From contig JBBDIM010000063.1 in the NCBI GenBank assembly GCA_040880405.1, positions 93,627 through 157,626 on the forward strand: a stretch of DNA of 64,000 nucleotides. The letters are read 5' to 3'. The notes beneath the pieces are model-generated. The model ran no database searches, was not told where the DNA came from, and was given only the letters and a program-made list of their open reading frames with translations. Position 1 is the first letter of the stretch. The number at the start of each line of letters is the position of its first letter. This document shows positions 44,129-52,410 of the stretch, piece after piece. The DNA comes from JBBDIM01 sp040880405 (GTDB taxonomy: Bacteria > Planctomycetota > Planctomycetia > Pirellulales > Pirellulaceae). The position numbers and the translations under genes are program-made.

Positions 44129-44617
44129 TCAATACTCGCGCCGCTCGGGTGAGTCCTGCCAGCGAGCGAACAGCTCCCGGCATTCCTCCCGCAGCAGGCC
44201 CGCCTCTAGGTGAACCGAACGCTTCCCCCGCCGGAAAATCTCTTCCGCGGGCAGGTCGATCTCGCTAAACCCCGCGTCGGCGGCGTCTGCAATCGTCGCG
44301 CCATAGTAAATCGTTCCCACTCGGGCCCAGTGCAAGGCCGCGGCGCACATGGGGCAGGGTTCACAGGTGGTCGCGACGATAGCCCCTTCCAGCAGTGGGT
44401 TGCTGATCGCCTCGCATCCTGCTCGTAAGGCGTTGATTTCCGCGTGGGCGGTGATGTCAATGGTTTGCCAGACCGTATTGTGCGAAACGGCAATCACCCG
44501 TCCCTCCAGGGCGATCGCGCAGCCGAATGGCGTTTGCCCCAGTTCGATTCCCGCCGCGCATTTGTCGATCGCCAGTCGCATTAGGACTTGTGGTGTGATC
44601 GGCTGGGGATCGCTCAT
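44129..44617 (-). CDS. Nucleoside/guanine deaminase (CDA fold)
   Basis: The 162-residue protein has the zinc deaminase motifs HAE (His58, Glu60) and P-C-x-x-C (Cys88, Cys91 in CEPCPMC). Its length, the HWARVGTIYYGATIADAADAGF segment and the terminal Tyr after a Trp-containing helix resemble guanine deaminase (GuaD) more than TadA. GuaD converts guanine to xanthine. AGGAGC precedes the ATG. Proximity to queE/queF, which also handle a deazaguanine, is suggestive but may be chance. tRNA-adenosine deaminase is the alternative. Confidence 0.85.
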   Translation of the reverse strand: MSDPQPITPQVLMRLAIDKCAAGIELGQTPFGCAIALEGRVIAVSHNTVWQTIDITAHAEINALRAGCEAISNPLLEGAIVATTCEPCPMCAAALHWARVGTIYYGATIADAADAGFSEIDLPAEEIFRRGKRSVHLEAGLLREECRELFARWQDSPERREY

Positions 44618-44822
44618 GACGGACGCTCCTGGGCAACGGGGGATGGTTCACTTGAGAAGGGCAATCCTATCTTATCGCAAGACCCGTCGAGGCGGTGCAT
44701 GGGTTGGTTCTTCCCAAGCCGCCTGATAGACTTTATCCTAGGTAGAGATTGTGCCTGGGACCGCAAGATATCACCTGATATCATCTCGGGCGTTGAACGG
44801 GTAGCGGAGTGAGGAAAAGTCG

Positions 44823-45566
44823 ATGGATATTATCGTCAAAAAAACCAAAGAGGAAATCGGAAGCGAGGCCGCCCAAATCGGAGCCGAGGCCATTCGCGCC
44901 GCCTTGGTGGAAAAGGGATATGCCAATATTATCGTCGCCACCGGGGCCTCGCAGTTCGAAATGCTGGGAGCGTTGGTCACCTGCTCGGACATCGACTGGA
45001 GCCGTGTCACTTGCTTCCACCTGGACGAATACGCCGGGATGTCGATCGAACATCCTGCCTCGTTCCGCCGCTACCTGAAGGAGCGACTGGTCGATCAACT
45101 GCCCGTGCCTCCCCATGCCTTTCATTACATCAACGCCGAAACCGATCCGGCCGCGGAGTGTGCTCGCTTGGCCGAATTGATCAAGGATGTCGAGATCGAC
45201 GTCGCGTTCATCGGGATTGGTGAGAATGGTCATCTGGCGTTCAACGATCCACCCGCCGATTTCGAAACGGAGGTGCCCTACTTGGTGGTGCAACTGGACG
45301 AGGCCTGCCGTCAACAGCAATCCGGGGAAGGTTGGTTCGCGACGCTGCAGGATGTCCCGGAACAGGCCATTTCGATGTCGGTACGGCGAATTCTCAAGTC
45401 AAAGAAAATTGTCTGCACGGTCCCCGACTATCGCAAGGCAACCGCCGTGAAACATGCCGTCGAAGGTCCGGTCACCCCGCGGCTTCCCGCCTCGATCCTG
45501 CAACAGCATGCGGATGTTTCGCTGCTGCTGGATGCCAATTCGGCGGCCTTGCTTACGGCCAAATAA
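44823..45566 (+). CDS. nagB: Glucosamine-6-phosphate deaminase
   Basis: The 247-residue protein matches NagB: GASQFEMLGAL phosphate-binding start, catalytic Asp68 in FHLDEYAG, and GIGENGHLAFNDP with His137. It converts glucosamine-6-phosphate to fructose-6-phosphate and ammonia in amino-sugar catabolism. GAGGA lies nine bases before ATG. The sugar isomerase gene follows on the same strand 122 bp later. It lacks the C-terminal allosteric region of E. coli NagB, as in shorter Gram-positive enzymes. Confidence 0.93.
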   Translation: MDIIVKKTKEEIGSEAAQIGAEAIRAALVEKGYANIIVATGASQFEMLGALVTCSDIDWSRVTCFHLDEYAGMSIEHPASFRRYLKERLVDQLPVPPHAFHYINAETDPAAECARLAELIKDVEIDVAFIGIGENGHLAFNDPPADFETEVPYLVVQLDEACRQQQSGEGWFATLQDVPEQAISMSVRRILKSKKIVCTVPDYRKATAVKHAVEGPVTPRLPASILQQHADVSLLLDANSAALLTAK

Positions 45567-45688
45567 TCCACTTCGGCTTCCCCCGCGCCGGGGCACTTGC
45601 GACTCCGGTGCCATCCGTCGACAATAACGGTCTGTTTACGCCATTCATCTCACCCCACTGAGATTCATTCGAGGGAAAGATCCTGCCG

Positions 45689-46702
45689 ATGCCCACTAAG
45701 CCCGAGGTTATCCTGTCCGGTTTCGCCGACGAGTCCGCGATCAACAAGACCGCCGAGCAGCAGTTCAGCGCCTTGGCTGCCTTGGGCTTGGAATATTACA
45801 GCATCCGCTTCATCGATGCCGGCAACGGCATCAAAAATGTGATGGAGCTGACCAAGTCGGAGATCAGCAAGATTCGCCAGATGGAGTCGGAGTACGGCCT
45901 GAATGTCTCGTCGCTGGGTTCACCAATCGGCAAGGTGAAGCTGAAGGATGTCGATGACGGCAGCAAGAATCGTTACGTCCCGTTCGCCAAGTACCTCAAA
46001 AACGATGTCGCCAAGGCGTGCGAACTGGCCCATGCCTTCGAGACCAAGCTGATCCGCGGGTTCTCGTTCTATCATCCGATCGGAACCGATCCGGCCGACC
46101 ACATTTCCGAAGCGGTCGACCACCTGGGTCAGATCGCCGAGGCCTGCCACCGCAGCGACCTGACCTTCGGGCTGGAAGTCGAGGCGAACCTGATCGGCCA
46201 AAATGGCGACATCTTGGCTGAGATCCACAAGCAGGTGAAGCACCCGGCCATGATGCTAATCTTCGACGCCGGTAACCTCGTTTGCCAAGGCTACACGCCG
46301 GATGAGGTGTACGACCAATATCTGAAAATGAAGCCGGGCACCGGCTGGATGCACGTAAAGGACTACAAGATCACCAACCCGGGAGCGGAGAAAGGGCACG
46401 TCGACGAAGAGGCCCTGAAAAACTTCGTGCCTACCGAATACGGCGATAGCGCCTACGACCGCATCCTTCGCGATTTCTCTTTGTCCATTCCGAAACTGGA
46501 AGCGAAGCTGAAAAAGCGGGGCATCCCTGGTGTGTTTATGGACATGGAACCGCACGTGAAGGGGGGCGGGCAGTTCGGCGGTTTCAGCGGCCCGGATGGG
46601 TTTGGTGTAGCCTTGCGTTCGTTCTGCAAGACCCTCGACTATGCCGGCGTCGGCTATCACCTCCGCAACTTCGACGACATCATCGCGGCCCGGGGATTTT
46701 AG
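45689..46702 (+). CDS. Sugar phosphate isomerase/epimerase family (TIM barrel) protein
   Basis: The 337-residue protein fits the AP-endonuclease-2/xylose-isomerase-like barrel. Candidate metal ligands are Glu in GLEVEANLIG, Asp in IFDAGN, His in GWMHVKDYK and Glu in FMDMEPHVKGG. GAGGGAA lies upstream of the ATG. No signal peptide, so it is cytoplasmic. Members isomerise keto- and aldo-sugars or break down inositols. With nagB upstream it may act in amino-sugar or carbohydrate breakdown (inference); the substrate is not identifiable. Confidence 0.87.
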   Translation: MPTKPEVILSGFADESAINKTAEQQFSALAALGLEYYSIRFIDAGNGIKNVMELTKSEISKIRQMESEYGLNVSSLGSPIGKVKLKDVDDGSKNRYVPFAKYLKNDVAKACELAHAFETKLIRGFSFYHPIGTDPADHISEAVDHLGQIAEACHRSDLTFGLEVEANLIGQNGDILAEIHKQVKHPAMMLIFDAGNLVCQGYTPDEVYDQYLKMKPGTGWMHVKDYKITNPGAEKGHVDEEALKNFVPTEYGDSAYDRILRDFSLSIPKLEAKLKKRGIPGVFMDMEPHVKGGGQFGGFSGPDGFGVALRSFCKTLDYAGVGYHLRNFDDIIAARGF

Positions 46703-46711
46703 GGCACTTCA

Positions 46712-46738
46712 CCCACGCTCTGTGCGAGCGTGGCTACG
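46712..46738 (+). repeat. 27-bp REP-like palindrome, copy 4
   Basis: Reads CCCACGCTCTGTGCGAGCGT then GGCTACG. It lies in the 48-bp gap between the isomerase stop and the zinc-ribbon gene. Confidence 0.7.
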
Positions 46739-46750
46739 AAGGGTGTTTTA

Positions 46751-46987
46751 ATGACGCGTGATCGTGTCACGATTGGTGGCTGCCCTAAATGCGGCTCCGC
46801 CTTGATGACCTGCCAGCACAATCATTTTCAAAATGAGGAGCTGGAGATCCACTCCTGGGAGCACAAGTGCCCCGACTGCGGATTCCGTCAGACGCAGGCC
46901 TTCCGTTCGGATGATGAAGACGAGCCGCTTGATCTTGAAAAGGCCTCAGCCTGTCCCTACTGTCAGCGGCAGGCAACGGACTTGTAG
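46751..46987 (+). CDS. Small zinc-ribbon protein
   Basis: ATG 46751, with GAAGGG upstream, gives 78 residues. Three CxxC knuckles are visible (GCPKCGSA, KCPDCGFR, ACPYCQRQ) plus a CQHNHF segment, enough for one or two zinc sites. The rest is acidic. No known family is recognised; such small ribbons often bind nucleic acid or act as protein adaptors. It is convergent with the FHA gene (9-bp gap) and lies just after REP-like copy 4. Confidence 0.72.
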   Translation: MTRDRVTIGGCPKCGSALMTCQHNHFQNEELEIHSWEHKCPDCGFRQTQAFRSDDEDEPLDLEKASACPYCQRQATDL

Positions 46988-46996
46988 CCTCGATTC

Positions 46997-48913
46997 CTAT
47001 TCTTCCGCAGAATCGGCACTCGCAGTGGGGATCTGCGTTTCTCGATCCGCCAGGGCTCTTTCCTCAGTGGATTGACGACGCCCGGCGACCGGCTCGCTCC
47101 TTCGATCCACGGGGGCTTCTTGGTCCACGTCGGTGATTCGCCGGCCACTGGTTTGAAGCTGTCGGTACGCCAACACCGCTTGAACACCCCAGACCGCGGC
47201 CATCCCCAAGCCGATGGCGGCGGCCAAGCTGGCCGGTAGATCAGCTCCCTCGGTCATGAAAATCAATGACATCAGGCTGCAACCGGCCGCCAGGGCCAGG
47301 CCCGCGGAGAGAACCTTGTTCCGCAGTTGCCGCTGCCAACGATTGAGCGAGTGGCTGCCGATTGCCGCTTTGGCAGTCGCGTTGGCAACCTCGCGGAGCT
47401 GGCTGATATCGGCGTTCCGTTCCGGGGCAGTCGCCTTGGGTCGATACTGCTCCTGGGTCAACTTCTCGGTAAACTCTGGCTCGACCCGTTTGGCCGGGGC
47501 GGGCTGTTTGGGTGGCTCCAGCGGAGCGGCGTGGCTGCCAGGAGTCGAATGCCCGGTCCGTTTTAAAAGGTTCGCCACGTAGTCGTTAATCGACTGGGCA
47601 TGCTCTTCGTCTTCATCAAGCGGTTCGTTCGATCGATGGGCACCGCTGAACGGTGCCTCCGATTCCGAGAACCGGTTTCCTCCGCTTTCCTCGGCGGAGA
47701 CATCGTCCGCCGGCTCCCCATACTCTTGCTCCTCGGGAGCTTCGGCGTTGTCTAACTCCAACTTGAGCATCCCCGCATCGCGAAGTCGGGCGAAGACCGC
47801 GCCTGAACTAACGGGGGCCTCCTCTGAGGATTCCGCCACGGACTCATTCGTTTCCGCGCTGGCTTCCGACTCTCGCAAAGGATGTTCGATGGATTCCAGC
47901 TCGATCAAAAGTCGCTGGTTCTCCGCTCGAACTTCTTGCCACTCCCCTCGCAGTTGGCTTTCACTCGCCTGCAGATAAGCTAGATCTTCGCGCAATTGGT
48001 CGTTGTTGCCCCTCAGATGATCCAACGCTTCCCGTAGTTCCTCCTGGTTCTCGTCGGGGACCGCTTCGCGCACCTCATCCAGTTGCCGCTCGATCTCTCG
48101 AATTTGGGCGCGGAGTTGATCGACTTCCTGTCGCAGACCTTCCGCTTCGGCCAGGTGTTGGTCCCGTTCGGTTTCTAAATCCCGCGCGCGTTCCGTCTGC
48201 CGCTTAAGCTCCGCTTTCGTCGCGGCGGACTCATCTCGCAGTTGCCGTAACCGGGTGATGCAGGCCTGAACCCGAAGTCGTCCTCGCCGCCGGACTGCCG
48301 CAATCTCCGCCCGAAGGTCGGGATTCGGTTGGTCGAGATTCCCGTCCGCCTCCAGTACGATGGTCCGATATGGATCATTACGCGGTGGTGCGTCTCCAGA
48401 ACGATTGGCGGGGGATTCCCCTTCTTCGTCTTTGATTCGGCGCAAGGTCCGAATCAGATGGCGAACCCGATTCCGGCCATTACCCCGAGCCTCACGGAGT
48501 TGGCTCTCAAGTGCCGCCCGCTGCGAGGGCGTCGACTCCAACGAGGGACCGGGGTTGTCCTCCGCGTCGTTACCCGGCAGGACCTCGAATTCGACCGACC
48601 CGATTGCCAGCAGGTCGCCGCTTCGCAAGAGGTGTTCGGTAACCGGGTAACCGTTCACGCGGACATCTCGGCACAGGGCCTTGAGCAAGGTCCCGGCGGT
48701 CCCGCGATACAGGGTGCAGTGCTTTGCGCGTACTCCCGCGGCAATTAATCGAAACTCCGCCTGGGTGGAGTGTCCGACTAGACAACGGGTCGAGCGAATC
48801 CGCACTATCTGACCGTCCCGTTCGCTCCCGCGAATCTGCAGCACAAGCGGCGGAACGTGGTCTCGCGGCAACAATCGGGATACGGGAAGGTCGGAGCTGA
48901 GGTTCTGAACCAT
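46997..48913 (-). CDS. FHA-domain protein with long coiled coil and C-terminal membrane pair
   Basis: ATG 48913 gives ~638 residues. An FHA-like domain lies at ~20-115 (VLQIRGSERDGQIVRI, CLVGHSTQAEFRL, VRAKHCTLYR, VRVNGYPV), which would bind phosphothreonine peptides. An Arg/Glu-rich helical region and a strong coiled coil follow at ~210-380, then an acidic disordered stretch. Two hydrophobic helices are at ~560-615 (LALAAGCSLMSLIFM, LAAAIGLGMAAVWGVQAVL). FHA proteins are readouts of Hanks-type kinases. The layout suggests a tail-anchored scaffold with its FHA in the cytoplasm. No kinase is adjacent. Confidence 0.8.
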   Translation of the reverse strand: MVQNLSSDLPVSRLLPRDHVPPLVLQIRGSERDGQIVRIRSTRCLVGHSTQAEFRLIAAGVRAKHCTLYRGTAGTLLKALCRDVRVNGYPVTEHLLRSGDLLAIGSVEFEVLPGNDAEDNPGPSLESTPSQRAALESQLREARGNGRNRVRHLIRTLRRIKDEEGESPANRSGDAPPRNDPYRTIVLEADGNLDQPNPDLRAEIAAVRRRGRLRVQACITRLRQLRDESAATKAELKRQTERARDLETERDQHLAEAEGLRQEVDQLRAQIREIERQLDEVREAVPDENQEELREALDHLRGNNDQLREDLAYLQASESQLRGEWQEVRAENQRLLIELESIEHPLRESEASAETNESVAESSEEAPVSSGAVFARLRDAGMLKLELDNAEAPEEQEYGEPADDVSAEESGGNRFSESEAPFSGAHRSNEPLDEDEEHAQSINDYVANLLKRTGHSTPGSHAAPLEPPKQPAPAKRVEPEFTEKLTQEQYRPKATAPERNADISQLREVANATAKAAIGSHSLNRWQRQLRNKVLSAGLALAAGCSLMSLIFMTEGADLPASLAAAIGLGMAAVWGVQAVLAYRQLQTSGRRITDVDQEAPVDRRSEPVAGRRQSTEERALADRETQIPTASADSAEE

Positions 48914-49646
48914 GGCCGTCTCGTGAAGTGGTCTCGTGGGATGATCCCGTCGCGGTGCAGCGTCTTTCCCCCTTGGAAATTCGGCCGATAACAACGGCCG
49001 GAACCTAGCGAAGAGAAATACGGGGACCCTGTCATATAGGTCACGCCCGATTTCCGGTCAAAAGCGGCGAGCGGGAAATCTTCGCCCAATCACCCATTGC
49101 AGGGAAATCGTGACCCCGAAAGTGGCCCAAAAATGCTCAAATCGCGGATTTCCGTCCCTGCCGGGGTGGGAAAATGCCGATGATCCGATGTCGAGAAAAA
49201 AAGCGGCGTCGGCAGGCATTAGCTATTGACAATCAGTCAAAAAAGTGTCTCGTATCGCCTGCGGCATCATTTGCGGCCGCTTGCCGGGTCGGTATTGGTG
49301 ACGAATCAGCGGACCTAACCGATTGTCAGTTAATAGCTTGCGTAGTTTGCGTTAAGTCTTGTAGGAAAATAGCCCAGCGGAGAATTATTTACGGCGGGTA
49401 CCCTAGGTGCGTACTATAGTTGCACGATGAAACGGAGCGAGATCGGCCTTCAGGCTGATTTAAACCGGATGTTTTGTGGTCCTCGCCCGGTTCACACAGA
49501 GACCTGATGGCAAGGCCGGGGCGTGTGCCTCGGGTAGCCTACAAACTCAAATTTACGTCGCAAATTTTACGCCGCCCACCTGGAATGCTAGGCAGCGGCG
49601 ACCCAACTCGCTACAACTAGCGGTTTCCTACCTAAAGGTGACCATT
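48914..49646. other. 733-bp intergenic region without a recognisable gene
   Basis: Divergent gap between the FHA gene and the DksA-like gene. An imperfect inverted repeat (AGCTATTGACAATC near 49221; GATTGTCAGTTAATAGCT near 49321) spans ~120 bp. The last ~200 bp, with TACTATAGTTG near 49415, is the likely promoter region. Nothing else is assignable. Confidence 0.4.
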
Positions 49647-50051
49647 ATGGCACGGCATCGCGTAGAATTTATCGCCAAAACCAAAGAGATCCTCCTTCGC
49701 CGCCGGGACGCCCTGCGTAAGGCACTCGCGGGCGATCTCAGCATGCTCAAGGAGCTGGAACAAACCTCCGGCGACGTCGTCGATTTCGCGTTGGACTCCG
49801 TCCAGGACGAGCTCAGTTCGCAACTGGCTGAGGTTGAAAGCCGCGAATTGGCTTCAATCGATAAAGCGCTGGAACGAATCCGCGAGAATTCGTTCGGCGA
49901 GTGTGAGGGCTGTTCCGCCTCGATTCCGGTCGCCCGCTTGCAGGCTTTGCCTTATGCCACGCTCTGCATCAAATGCCAGCGTGAGCTGGAAGAGCTAGGT
50001 CCCGACGGGGTCAGCTGGGCCCAGGAAGACGACGTCAGTAGCTTCAAATAA
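49647..50051 (+). CDS. DksA/TraR-family zinc-finger protein
   Basis: ATG 49647, preceded by AAAGGTG, gives 134 residues. A helical hairpin (~10-80) leads into the C4 zinc finger C-x2-C-x17-C-x2-C (Cys86, 89, 107, 110), characteristic of DksA/TraR. The segment SGDVVDFALD at the hairpin tip resembles the DxxDxA motif that enters the RNA polymerase secondary channel, so ppGpp-linked control of transcription is likely. The short N-terminal helix makes it closer to general DksA-like proteins than to E. coli DksA (151 residues). It is followed by the direct repeat at 50105-50211. Confidence 0.9.
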   Translation: MARHRVEFIAKTKEILLRRRDALRKALAGDLSMLKELEQTSGDVVDFALDSVQDELSSQLAEVESRELASIDKALERIRENSFGECEGCSASIPVARLQALPYATLCIKCQRELEELGPDGVSWAQEDDVSSFK

Positions 50052-50104
50052 GCTACAAGCCTCCCAACCAGACCACGACTTGACGGATTGAGACAATTCT
50101 CAGT

Positions 50105-50211
50105 CCGTTTTTCTTTGCGCAAATCGGTTGGCGGTTCGATGTTCTTGGTTAGTTGATGAAAGATCGAACCTAAGAGCCGTTTTTCGTTGTGCAAATCGGT
50201 TGGCGGTTCGA
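50105..50211 (+). repeat. 35-bp direct repeat pair
   Basis: Two copies (50105-50139 and 50177-50211) agree at 33 of 35 positions and are offset by 72 bp. The shared core is CAAATCGGTTGGCGGTTCGA. Between them GGTTCGAT (50133-50140) and ATCGAACC (50163-50170) form an inverted repeat. They lie in the 390-bp gap between the dksA-like gene and the protease gene, which otherwise holds only a likely leader. Confidence 0.8.
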
Positions 50212-50441
50212 CGGTAAAAAGCGTAGATTGGGTTTTCGACCCGCCCCGGGCCAAGTCGATGGAGTGGTACACCGGACCGGGGCAAGCAAGTCAAGGGAGT
50301 GATGCCGGGTCGTCGGTCAATTACGCAGCGAGACCACCTGTTTCACTCCCTCGAAAACCAAATCGCCCGCGGCACCTCCTCCCGAGCTTCACCGGAAGTT
50401 CGGCGGCAGTTGAGCACCCGCAGGCGAGAAACGAGCCCACG

Positions 50442-51629
50442 ATGCCACTCCCTTCGCTTGCAGCCCGCCTACTTTTTGCTTTGACCGTCTGCTTTTTAGC
50501 TGGCACGGAACGCACCGCTCAGGCTCAAAACGAAGCGGACAGCCTTCTTCCTTCGGAAACATCCTCCGATACGACTTCCGAGTCCCCCGAAGCGGCGCGA
50601 GCGCTGGCTCGACAAGACATCCTGGAGGATGCCGAGGTCCTCGATCGGCAGCTCAATTTTCTTAAAAAACTGGTCCGGTTCGCCCGACCCTCGGTCGTCC
50701 ATATCGAGACCCGCCGCACCGGCGGTGGCTCCGGCGAGTTTCAATACACCCGAGGCCTACCGGCCGAAGAAGCGGGTGGCGGTGTGATCGTCACCTACCA
50801 GGGCAAACACTACGTGCTGACCAACCGGCACGTGATTCACGGAGCCAGCCCCTCGTCGATCTCGATCACCTTGGAAGATGGCCGCACCATCCACCCCGCG
50901 ACGGTCCATTCCGACCGCGAGACTGATGTGGCGGTGCTCCGCGTTTCCGCCTCGCGGCTGGTGCCGGGTGTGCTGGGAGATAGCGGCACGGTCGATATCG
51001 GTGAGTTCGTCTTCGCAGTCGGCAGCCCGTTCGGTCTCAGCCAGACCGTCACCTACGGGATCGTCAGCGCCAAGGGACGGCGTGATTTGCAACTGGGGCA
51101 GCAAGGCCTCAAGTTCCAAAATTTCATGCAGACCGACGCCGCTATCAACCCCGGCAACAGTGGCGGCCCGCTGTTCAATTCCCGCGGCGAAATCATCGGC
51201 ATCAATACGGCCATCGCGAGCAACTCCGGCGGCAACGATGGCATCGGCTTCACCATCCCGATCAACTCCGTGATGGCGATCGCTCGGCAACTGATTCACG
51301 AAGGGAAAGTTTCCCGAGCCTTTTTGGGCGTGGTGATGGACTCCCAGTTTACCGCACGAGATGCGGAAAAACTGGGCCTCACCCGAGCCCGAGGTGCCAA
51401 AGTCAACGGCCTCACCGACGATTCCCCGGCCGACCAGGCAGGCATCCGCGTCGGCGACGTGATCCTCCGCTTCAACGGCCAGGAAGTTGAAGACGACTCG
51501 CAGTTGATCCACATCGTCAGCCTCAGCCCCCTGGACGACGAAGTCCGAGTGGAAGTCTACCGCGGCGGCAAAGTCCAAACCCTCAAACTCCGCCTGGCCG
51601 ACCGAGGAAAATTCAATACTGGGAAGTAA
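50442..51629 (+). CDS. HtrA/DegP-type S1C serine protease with one PDZ domain
   Basis: ATG 50442 starts a signal peptide (LAARLLFALTVCFLAG...AQA); upstream in-frame sequence is repeat-derived. The ~395-residue protein has a trypsin-like domain with the triad His (~129, LTNRHVIHG), Asp (~161, TDVAVL) and Ser (~239, NPGNSGGPL), and a single C-terminal PDZ (FLGVVMD, VNGLTDDSPADQAGIRVGD). It degrades misfolded envelope proteins in the periplasm. One PDZ places it with DegS-like or short HtrA enzymes, but no N-terminal anchor beyond the signal is seen. Confidence 0.93.
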   Translation: MPLPSLAARLLFALTVCFLAGTERTAQAQNEADSLLPSETSSDTTSESPEAARALARQDILEDAEVLDRQLNFLKKLVRFARPSVVHIETRRTGGGSGEFQYTRGLPAEEAGGGVIVTYQGKHYVLTNRHVIHGASPSSISITLEDGRTIHPATVHSDRETDVAVLRVSASRLVPGVLGDSGTVDIGEFVFAVGSPFGLSQTVTYGIVSAKGRRDLQLGQQGLKFQNFMQTDAAINPGNSGGPLFNSRGEIIGINTAIASNSGGNDGIGFTIPINSVMAIARQLIHEGKVSRAFLGVVMDSQFTARDAEKLGLTRARGAKVNGLTDDSPADQAGIRVGDVILRFNGQEVEDDSQLIHIVSLSPLDDEVRVEVYRGGKVQTLKLRLADRGKFNTGK

Positions 51630-51669
51630 GATGCCAAACGACGTTACCGGCCCAAGTCACGCAAAGAAA

Positions 51670-51800
51670 TTTAGCCACGGATGGACACGGATAAGCGGGG
51701 TGGGGCAGCGGAGAAATGTCTCATCCTCTGTCACTTCTCTGTCACTTCTCTGTCACTTCTCTGTCACTTCTCTGTGGCCTCTGTGACCTCGGTGGCTAAA
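51670..51800. repeat. CACGGAT-type element with 11-bp tandem array
   Basis: Ends are a 9-bp inverted repeat (TTTAGCCAC at 51670-51678; GTGGCTAAA at 51792-51800). Inside are GGACACGGAT units and four exact tandem copies of CTCTGTCACTT (51726-51769) plus a degenerate fifth. Confidence 0.75.
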
Positions 51801-51808
51801 AAAAAAGG

Positions 51809-51904
51809 AGCCGCGGATTAACGCAGATAAGCGCGGACAGGGTTGCCCGCGGTTCGGACTTCTACTCGCTTGCGATCCGCGTACATCCGCGTTGGTCCGC
51901 GGCT
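51809..51904. repeat. CCGCGGAT-type inverted-repeat element
   Basis: Bounded by AGCCGCGGA (51809-51817) and its exact complement (51896-51904). Internal units (GCGCGGA, ATCCGCGTACATCCGCG) are degenerate palindromic repeats. A further AACCACGGATGACTCGGAT half-unit follows near 51923. Confidence 0.7.
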
Positions 51905-52020
51905 AAAGATAAGGAAGTAATAAACCACGGATGACTCGGATCCCAGGGAAGCGGGAAAGGAAAAATGCCCACCCCGGGCGACCGGAATTATCGCGGACGG
52001 TCGGGTATAATCGGGGCCAG

Positions 52021-52391
52021 TTCTTTGAAAATTTGGGGGTTCAGGACCTGCGGAATCATGCGGAAATCCCAAAACGCAAAGAATCGTGTATAAGGTTTGT
52101 CAAGATGCTGGCCGCGCGGCCAAGGGGAAAAAACCAAAATGGGGGTGCATTAGGCGCGGCAATACTCCCTTATTTGTCTTCACCTGCCATTAAGGGAAGA
52201 GTGGTCCGGCCGCGGTTCTGAGATTCTTGGCCGCTTGGCCGCTTTTTCCATCAGAGGGGTCACCCCAAGATGTTGTGGTGCAAAACGACAAAAGTCGACC
52301 AACACCACAACCTGTACGCCACCCGACTGGGCCAACAACCCGGCCGAGGGGCGGCCAAGAAAAACACAACTCGGGGGGTAAAAGGATCTCA
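52021..52391 (+). repeat. ~370-bp dispersed element, copy A
   Basis: Aligns end to end, in opposite orientation, with 61041-61409. Conserved blocks keep the same spacing: CCCAAAACGCAAAGAATC (52068), TTTGTCAAGATG (52096), GGCCGCGCGGCCA, CCAAAATGGGGGT, AAGGGAAGAGTGGTCCGG (52192), TTCTTGGCCGCTTGGCCGC (52224), ACCACAAC-TGTAC-CCACC, CCGGCCGAGGGG and GGGGGGT near the end. Frames across it are interrupted by stops. It lies between the protease gene and the end of trmB. Confidence 0.8.
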
Positions 52392-52410
52392 GGGAGTGGC
52401 CAAGAAATGG

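Noticed and set aside
51726..51780. Possible CRISPR-like array
   Set aside because: The repeats are 11 bp in direct tandem without spacers; this is a simple tandem repeat.
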